From Candidatus Altarchaeales archaeon (GTDB taxonomy: Archaea; Altiarchaeota; Altiarchaeia; IMC4; SCGC-AAA252-I15), in NCBI GenBank assembly GCA_014729705.1, contig WJJK01000216.1, forward strand, positions 1 through 8,578: DNA of 8,578 nt, written 5' to 3'. Each line of letters starts with the position of its first letter. The first letter of the stretch is position 1. Positions 5,005 through 8,578 of this stretch are shown piece after piece. The notes beneath the pieces were generated by a model that was not told the origin of the DNA, made no database searches, and saw only the letters and a program-made list of their open reading frames with translations. Both the position numbers and the translations under genes were made by a program.

Positions 5005-5985
5005 TTTTTCTACGCCGTTTTCGGTTATGTATCCTGTCACGTATTTTTTGGGTGTTACGTCGAAGGCTTGGTTGAGGCAGCGGGAGTTTTTAGGCGCTAT
5101 CTGTATCCGCCTCATAGTGCCTTCTTCTGTGAACCCCCACATACCCGATACCTCGGATTCGTCTCGGTTTTCAATGGGAATCTCCGTGCCTGATGCAAGA
5201 TCACTGTGGAATGTGGATGTGGGGGCTGCGACATAGAAGGGTATGTTGTTTTCAGCTGCTAACACCGCTTTTGTGTAAGTGCCTACCTTGTTTGCGACAT
5301 CCCCGTTCCCGGCTACGCGGTCGGCTCCCACAATCACTAAATCGATTTCCCCCCTGCTCATAAGGCTTCCTGCAGTGTTGTCTGCGATAACCGTGTGGTC
5401 TATCCCCGCCTCAACCAGCTCCCAGGCAGTCAACCGAGACCCCTGACAGCGGGGGCGGGTCTCATCCACCCACACATGAAAGTCAACGCCTTTTTCTTTT
5501 GCAACCCGCATGGGCGCTGTCGCAGTGCCCCAGTCCACGCAACCCAAAGCGCCTGCATTACAGTGAGTCAATAGATTCATACCGTCTTCGATCAATTCTG
5601 CACCATGTATGCCGATTTTTTCGCATCTAGCCGCTGATTCATCGGCGTATTTCTGGGCTATTTCACTTCCGTTTCCACCGTCATGGTTTTCTTTAAAATA
5701 GTTTATGGCGTGGAAGAGGTCGTAGGCTGTGGGACGGGTTGCGGCTAAAAGTTTTTCCGCCTCCGCCAACCTATCCGCTAACGCGCCCTGTGCCATCCCG
5801 AAACACGCGCAGGCGCCGATTGCAGGCGCACCCCGCACAACCATAGAAGAAATCGCATCCGCAGTCTCCTTAAAATCCCTGCACTCATGTATCTCGAAGC
5901 GGTGGGGTAGAAGAGGTTGATTTATCATCTTAACCACGCCGTCTTCAAGCCAAAGCGTCCGGTAATCTCTTCCCTCAGCCTTCAT
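4999..5985 (-). CDS. mtnA: S-methyl-5-thioribose-1-phosphate isomerase (MtnA)
   Basis: MtnA converts 5-methylthioribose 1-phosphate, made from the methylthioadenosine by-product of polyamine and related synthesis, to methylthioribulose 1-phosphate in the cytoplasm. The protein is 328 residues, near the archaeal family length. Key marks are VVRGAPAIG at 49-57 (phosphate binding), the catalytic cysteine C142 in THCNAGALGC, VDETRPRCQGSRLTAWEL at 173-190, and the catalytic D222 in VGADRVAGNGDVANKVGTY. The RGAPAIG loop separates it from the related ribose-1,5-bisphosphate isomerases and eIF2B subunits. Some archaeal MtnA enzymes also accept 5-deoxyribose 1-phosphate. The ATG at 5985 has no Shine-Dalgarno sequence; A/T boxes upstream (near 6003-6012 and 6031-6042, minus strand) are possible promoters. 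It converges with the KaiC-like gene (six-base overlap, stop TAG) and shares a pathway with the aldolase at 6443-7021. Confidence 0.93.
   Translation of the reverse strand: MKAEGRDYRTLWLEDGVVKMINQPLLPHRFEIHECRDFKETADAISSMVVRGAPAIGACACFGMAQGALADRLAEAEKLLAATRPTAYDLFHAINYFKENHDGGNGSEIAQKYADESAARCEKIGIHGAELIEDGMNLLTHCNAGALGCVDWGTATAPMRVAKEKGVDFHVWVDETRPRCQGSRLTAWELVEAGIDHTVIADNTAGSLMSRGEIDLVIVGADRVAGNGDVANKVGTYTKAVLAAENNIPFYVAAPTSTFHSDLASGTEIPIENRDESEVSGMWGFTEEGTMRRIQIAPKNSRCLNQAFDVTPKKYVTGYITENGVEKL
5004..5009 (+). terminator. Possible T-rich terminator after the KaiC-like gene
   Basis: A short T-run directly follows the stop codon. Archaeal termination often uses runs of T without a stem-loop. 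The run is short and lies inside mtnA, so this is weak evidence. Confidence 0.25.
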
Positions 5986-6002
5986 TTTTTTTGGGGAAAA
6001 AA

Positions 6003-6042
6003 ATAAACTTTTCTTAGGTGATTAGTTGGGAAAATAAATAAA
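6003..6042 (-). promoter_or_regulatory. Candidate mtnA promoter region
   Basis: On the minus strand two A/T boxes are seen: AAGTTTATTT near 6001-6010, about 20 bases before the ATG at 5985, and TTTATTTATTTT at 6031-6042, about 50 bases before it. The second would give a leader of roughly 25 bases. The 182-base gap 5986-6167 holds these, the opposing promoter near 6104 and no gene that I can see. Confidence 0.35.
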
Positions 6043-6103
6043 TTCAGGGAAGCCTATTGAGGCGTCTAAAGATTTTAAGCCATCCATCAATTAGGAGTAT
6101 ATC

Positions 6104-6118
6104 CTTTTATTTATATGG
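6104..6118 (+). promoter_or_regulatory. Candidate TATA box for the ORF at 6168
   Basis: CTTTTATTTATATGG is a good archaeal TATA-like element. A start about 26 bases downstream (near 6138) would leave a leader of about 30 bases containing GAGGTGG at 6157-6163. A T8 run at 6145-6152 lies within that leader. Confidence 0.4.
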
Positions 6119-6167
6119 GGGGCCGGCTAAGTTATGTGCTCATGTTTTTTTTATTTGAGGTGGAAGC

Positions 6168-6545
6168 TTGTTTGACGCAATCCTTCAACAAATAATATAC
6201 ATCAAAGACATACCAACAGAGCTTTTAGATGAGGCAATAACTGCAGGTGAATTACGGGTTGGCAACATCATAGGACTGTATGTGCGCCCGAAACTAACCG
6301 GAGACAAGACCCTAATCGAGTTGAAACTACAAAAAAAAGGCCAGGAGAGGCTGCTTCAAAAAGGGCAGACACTACCCCTAAAACAATGCGGGCAGATATA
6401 CTGTCTGCGGGAGGAGTGGCGGGATTTCCTTGGCAGAAGAAATCAAACAGAGAATAAATCAATGTCAGTGGTACTCCCCCTGTGCATGCGTTCAACCAAA
6501 AAAACACTCTGCAAAAGGGTGCGCCCCACCCCCACCACACCGTGA
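6168..6545 (+). CDS. Hypothetical protein; 3' third overlaps the aldolase gene antisense
   Basis: I do not recognise this protein. The TTG at 6168 is chosen as start because GAGGTGG at 6157-6163 ends four bases before it, a strong ribosome site, and a TATA-like box lies further upstream. Residues 1-91 look like a real soluble alpha/beta protein: amphipathic IIYIKDIPTELLDEAITAGEL, then VGNIIGLYVRP, a lysine-rich IELKLQKKGQERLLQKG, and CGQIYCLREEWRDFLGRR with two cysteines four apart. From about residue 92 (6441) onward the frame is the antisense of the aldolase C-terminus, and the predicted tail is basic and proline/threonine-rich (RVRPTPTTP), not domain-like. The 103-base tail-to-tail overlap suggests that the gene has lost its native stop or 3' end. 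A short functional protein with an extended tail is the alternative. Confidence 0.5.
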   Translation: MFDAILQQIIYIKDIPTELLDEAITAGELRVGNIIGLYVRPKLTGDKTLIELKLQKKGQERLLQKGQTLPLKQCGQIYCLREEWRDFLGRRNQTENKSMSVVLPLCMRSTKKTLCKRVRPTPTTP

Positions 6546-7021
6546 CCGGCTATCACTACGTAGGGGCTTTTCTCAATCAACTCAGCCACATGTATAGCCT
6601 GATCCTTGGTGCCGTATTCGGTTTCAGGGGTTACGGGAACAAATGATGGGGGGCCCTCAACCATCTTCATATCATGCACATGCACCACCGCATTAACGTT
6701 AGGATAAGTGTCATATATCAGCCAATGCATCGGCACTTCAGAGGAAGGCTCCAGGGAGCCGATTACGCTGGCCTTCCTGCCGTCGAAGCCCTCAACCTCA
6801 ACCAGTTGAGTGGTTGAAAGCTCCCTCTTGTTAATGCCGCCGGGGGTTATCAAAAAACCCCCGCCTAATCTCACGCTCAGGTTGCCTGCGTTCTCAGGCG
6901 TCAACCCAAGAGCGTCCATAAAATGGCTGGCTAAGACTAGGTCCACCGCCTGAGAACCCCATTCCCTGGCCGAGCCAGTGAAGACTGTCTCGAACTTTCT
7001 GCCAACGTACTCCTCCGTCAT
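6443..7021 (-). CDS. Class II aldolase family protein (FucA/MtnB-like), candidate methylthioribulose-phosphate aldolase
   Basis: This is a zinc-type aldolase of the fuculose-phosphate aldolase, ribulose-phosphate epimerase and MtnB superfamily, 192 residues. The family marks are in order: AGNLSVR at 45-51 and ITPGG at 58-62 (phosphate binding), the catalytic acid E95 in PSSEVPMH, metal ligands H114 and H116 in VVHVHD, and the third histidine H160 in AGHGVVGVG. These enzymes split or dehydrate ketose 1-phosphates. Sharing the strand and neighbourhood of mtnA, it could act on the MtnA product, giving DHAP and methylthioacetaldehyde as in the DHAP shunt. A dehydratase (MtnB) or fuculose/deoxyribulose-phosphate aldolase role is also possible, and the sequence alone does not decide. 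The ATG at 7021 (MTEEYVGRKF) is chosen because the longer reading to 7102 would run into the hydrolase gene. The C-terminal 33 codons, including H160, are overlapped by the ORF at 6168. Confidence 0.85.
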   Translation of the reverse strand: MTEEYVGRKFETVFTGSAREWGSQAVDLVLASHFMDALGLTPENAGNLSVRLGGGFLITPGGINKRELSTTQLVEVEGFDGRKASVIGSLEPSSEVPMHWLIYDTYPNVNAVVHVHDMKMVEGPPSFVPVTPETEYGTKDQAIHVAELIEKSPYVVIAGHGVVGVGRTLLQSVFLVERMHRGSTTDIDLFSV

Positions 7022-7071
7022 TGTTGAAACTAATTTATAGCAAACCCACCTAAATACTTGGGACAAACAAA
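7022..7071. promoter_or_regulatory. Divergent promoter shared by the aldolase and SAH hydrolase genes
   Basis: The 50-base gap holds TAATTTATAG at 7031-7040, which suits the plus-strand gene (predicted start near 7063, leader about 9 bases). It also holds an A/T box at 7049-7060, read as CAAGTATTTAGG on the minus strand, which suits the aldolase (start near 7028). The two units overlap head to head, so one regulator or mutual exclusion could act on both. Confidence 0.4.
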
Positions 7072-8316
7072 ATGAGCCAAGTAAAGGATATGGGCCTCGC
7101 AAGCCAGGGCAGGAACAAAATCGAGTGGGCAGCCGACCACATGCCTGTGTTGATGAAGATTAGAGACGAGTTTCAGCAAACCAAGCCTTTGAACGGCGCC
7201 AAAGTAGGATTCGCCTTGCACGTTACAAAGGAGACCGCGGTTTTGGTTGAAACCCTCATAGCGGGCGGGGCGGAAGTGGCGATAACAGGATGCAACCCGC
7301 TTTCAACGCAAGACGACGTGGCAGCCGCATTAGCTAAGGAGGGTGTGGACGTCTACGCCTGGAGGGGGGAGACCAACCAAGAGTATTACGATAACATAAA
7401 CAAGGTACTGGATCATAAACCCCAGATTACGATAGACGACGGCGCAGACCTGATCTTCACGGTACACAAAAAAAGAACCGAGCTTTTAGACGAAATAATG
7501 GGGGGGTGTGAGGAAACCACCACAGGCATCATAAGGCTTCGGGCGATGGAGAAAGACAATGCGTTGAAGTACCCGGTGATGGCCACCAACGACGCAGACA
7601 CTAAACACATGTTCGACAACCACTATGGAACCGGTCAAAGCACCATAGACGGGATACTCCGGGCTACGAGCGTGCTTTTCGCAGGGAAGAATGTGGTTGT
7701 CGCAGGATACGGTTGGTGCGGCAGGGGCGTTGCAGCCCGCGCGGAGGGGATGGGCTCAAACGTGATAGTAACTGAAGTTGATCCAACGCTTGCGCTGCGT
7801 GCGGCCATGGACGGCCACAGGGTTATGAGTATGGATGAGGCGGCAGCATTGGGAGACATCTTCATAACGGTTACAGGCGACCGAGACATCATCATGAGAA
7901 AACACTTCGATAAAATGAAGTCAGGCGCGGTAGTCGCAAACGCAGGCCACTTCAATATAGAGATAGACACAGAAGGTTTAGACGAGATTACGAAGGAGAA
8001 GAAGGATATAAGAGACAACGTCACCCAACACACACTCATGGATGAGAGGAAAATCTATTTGCTCGCGGAAGGACGACTCGTTAACCTCGCAGCCGCTGAA
8101 GGCCATCCAAGCGAAGTCATGGATATGAGCTTCGCCAACCAAGCCCTAGCATCCAAATACGTTTGGGAAAACAAACTTGAAGCCCAAGTCCACAGGATAC
8201 CGAAGGAAATAGATGAGCGGGTGGCGAAGATGAAGCTTGACACCATGGGCGTGGAAATAGATAAGCTGACGGATGCTCAGAGAAAGTATCTTGAAAGCTG
8301 GGAGGAGGGGACTTAA
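7072..8316 (+). CDS. ahcY: S-adenosyl-L-homocysteine hydrolase (adenosylhomocysteinase)
   Basis: The enzyme splits S-adenosylhomocysteine, the product of methylation reactions, into homocysteine and adenosine (or inosine from the deaminated form in some methanogens), using tightly bound NAD in the cytoplasm. The protein is 414 residues, the archaeal length. Marks in order: ALHVTKETAVLVETL at 48-62, NPLSTQDDVAAAL at 75-87, IDDGADL at 121-127, EETTTG at 147-152, TNDADTKHMFDNHYGTG at 172-188 (K178 and D182 equal the catalytic lysine and aspartate), the NAD loop VVVAGYGWCGRG at 208-219, NAGHFNIEID at 290-299 and the AEGRLVNL...GHPS segment. The C-terminus lacks the KPxHYRY-type tail of the eukaryotic and many bacterial enzymes, as is usual in archaea. 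Whether it prefers adenosyl- or inosylhomocysteine cannot be told. The ATG at 7072 has no clear Shine-Dalgarno sequence. The downstream gene starts three bases after its stop. Confidence 0.96.
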   Translation: MSQVKDMGLASQGRNKIEWAADHMPVLMKIRDEFQQTKPLNGAKVGFALHVTKETAVLVETLIAGGAEVAITGCNPLSTQDDVAAALAKEGVDVYAWRGETNQEYYDNINKVLDHKPQITIDDGADLIFTVHKKRTELLDEIMGGCEETTTGIIRLRAMEKDNALKYPVMATNDADTKHMFDNHYGTGQSTIDGILRATSVLFAGKNVVVAGYGWCGRGVAARAEGMGSNVIVTEVDPTLALRAAMDGHRVMSMDEAAALGDIFITVTGDRDIIMRKHFDKMKSGAVVANAGHFNIEIDTEGLDEITKEKKDIRDNVTQHTLMDERKIYLLAEGRLVNLAAAEGHPSEVMDMSFANQALASKYVWENKLEAQVHRIPKEIDERVAKMKLDTMGVEIDKLTDAQRKYLESWEEGT

Positions 8317-8319
8317 GAG

Positions 8320-8578
8320 GTGAGTGAACCTGAACCCACAAAAGCAACTGAAAAAGGTAAAGTCGATAAAAAACAGTTGGAGGAGCTTATTTTAGGTGGG
8401 GAAAAAATAAGGCGGCTGAAGAAAAAACACCCTAAAACATACAAGCAGGTGTTGGACAAACTTGTTTCAGCCGAAAGCCTTGGAGCTGAAGTTAAGGAGG
8501 GTAAAGTTGTTTGGCCCGGTTTAACCAACCCAGGCAGGAGTGCGTGGGTGAACTCCTTCACCCCCGAAGACCATATAC
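8320..8578 (+). CDS. Unrecognised lysine-rich protein, N-terminal part (cut by window edge)
   Basis: From the GTG at 8320 the frame stays open for 86 codons to the end of the window. I do not recognise it. It begins SEPEPTKATEKGKVDKKQL, a charged, probably flexible segment, then predicted helices (QLEELILGGEKIRRLKKKHP, YKQVLDKLVSAESLG) rich in lysine, and a turn-rich part ending PGLTNPGRSAWVNSFTPEDH that looks like the start of a globular domain. The GTG lies three bases after the hydrolase stop, and GGAGGAGGGG at 8301-8310 gives a ribosome site at slightly long spacing, so it should be co-transcribed with the hydrolase. Its lysine-rich start suggests nucleic-acid or membrane-surface contact, which is only a guess. 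A GTG at 8324 in another frame soon hits a stop and is rejected. Confidence 0.6.
   Translation, partial: MSEPEPTKATEKGKVDKKQLEELILGGEKIRRLKKKHPKTYKQVLDKLVSAESLGAEVKEGKVVWPGLTNPGRSAWVNSFTPEDHI

Noticed and set aside
6145..6152. T8 run as a terminator
   Set aside because: No upstream plus-strand gene ends nearby. It lies in the probable leader of the ORF at 6168 and is more likely ordinary A/T-rich promoter sequence.
6268..6540. Minus-strand ORF of about 90 codons, considered as an alternative C-terminus of the aldolase by frameshift
   Set aside because: Its sequence is tryptophan-, phenylalanine- and cysteine-rich without aldolase features, and the main frame already gives a plausible family-length C-terminus.
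7022..7102. Extended aldolase start upstream to 7102 on the minus strand
   Set aside because: The extension would overlap the hydrolase start and promoter, and the added residues lie outside the family's N-terminus.
1..8578. CRISPR array, tRNA/rRNA genes, insertion sequence or integrase
   Set aside because: I saw no regularly spaced repeats, cloverleaf-like genes, transposase reading frames or terminal inverted repeats on either strand.

Overview
The window looks archaeal. The evidence is the gene set (CysD/CysN-type ATP sulfurylase with a DUF2061 membrane protein, a single-domain KaiC-like ATPase, archaeal-type S-adenosylhomocysteine hydrolase, MtnA, a PIN/VapC locus) and the promoters: TATA-like A/T boxes lie about 25-30 bases upstream of several start codons, with little or no leader and often no Shine-Dalgarno sequence, while genes inside operons do carry purine-rich ribosome sites. 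A more precise lineage cannot be read from the sequence; a euryarchaeal-type or uncultured archaeal lineage is a guess.

Layout. (1) 1-141, minus strand: N-terminus of an NAD-dependent sugar epimerase/dehydratase cut by the window edge. (2) 250-899: an A+T-rich toxin-antitoxin locus, an intact VapB-like antitoxin followed by a vapC PIN toxin broken by one in-frame TAA. (3) 926-4256: a tight plus-strand operon for sulfate activation, comprising a small tandem ribbon-helix-helix protein, cysD, a DUF2061 membrane protein, cysN and a compact alkaline-phosphatase-superfamily hydrolase, with junctions of +1, +2, -19 and -4 bases. Its promoter overlaps the vapC stop and holds three alternating TATGTA/TACATA hexamers that could be the operator of its own first gene. 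(4) 4294-5004: a KaiC-like ATPase with its own promoter, overlapping tail to tail with mtnA (4999-5985, minus). (5) 6168-6545: an unrecognised plus-strand ORF whose 3' third runs antisense through the next gene. (6) 6443-7021, minus: a class II aldolase, divergent from (7) the S-adenosylhomocysteine hydrolase at 7072-8316 through a 50-base shared promoter region. (8) 8320-end: start of an unrecognised lysine-rich protein in the same operon as the hydrolase.

How the genes may work together. The sulfate block makes adenylyl sulfate (APS) from ATP and sulfate; no APS kinase or APS/PAPS reductase is in view, so the fate of APS is open. The CysD carries a CC...CxxC cysteine pattern like that of [4Fe-4S] APS reductases but lacks a C-terminal catalytic cysteine, which is the most unusual protein feature here. 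The right half handles by-products of S-adenosylmethionine: the hydrolase for S-adenosylhomocysteine, and MtnA plus a class II aldolase, which fit the 'DHAP shunt' for methylthioribose or deoxyribose phosphates. Both halves concern sulfur and methionine economy.
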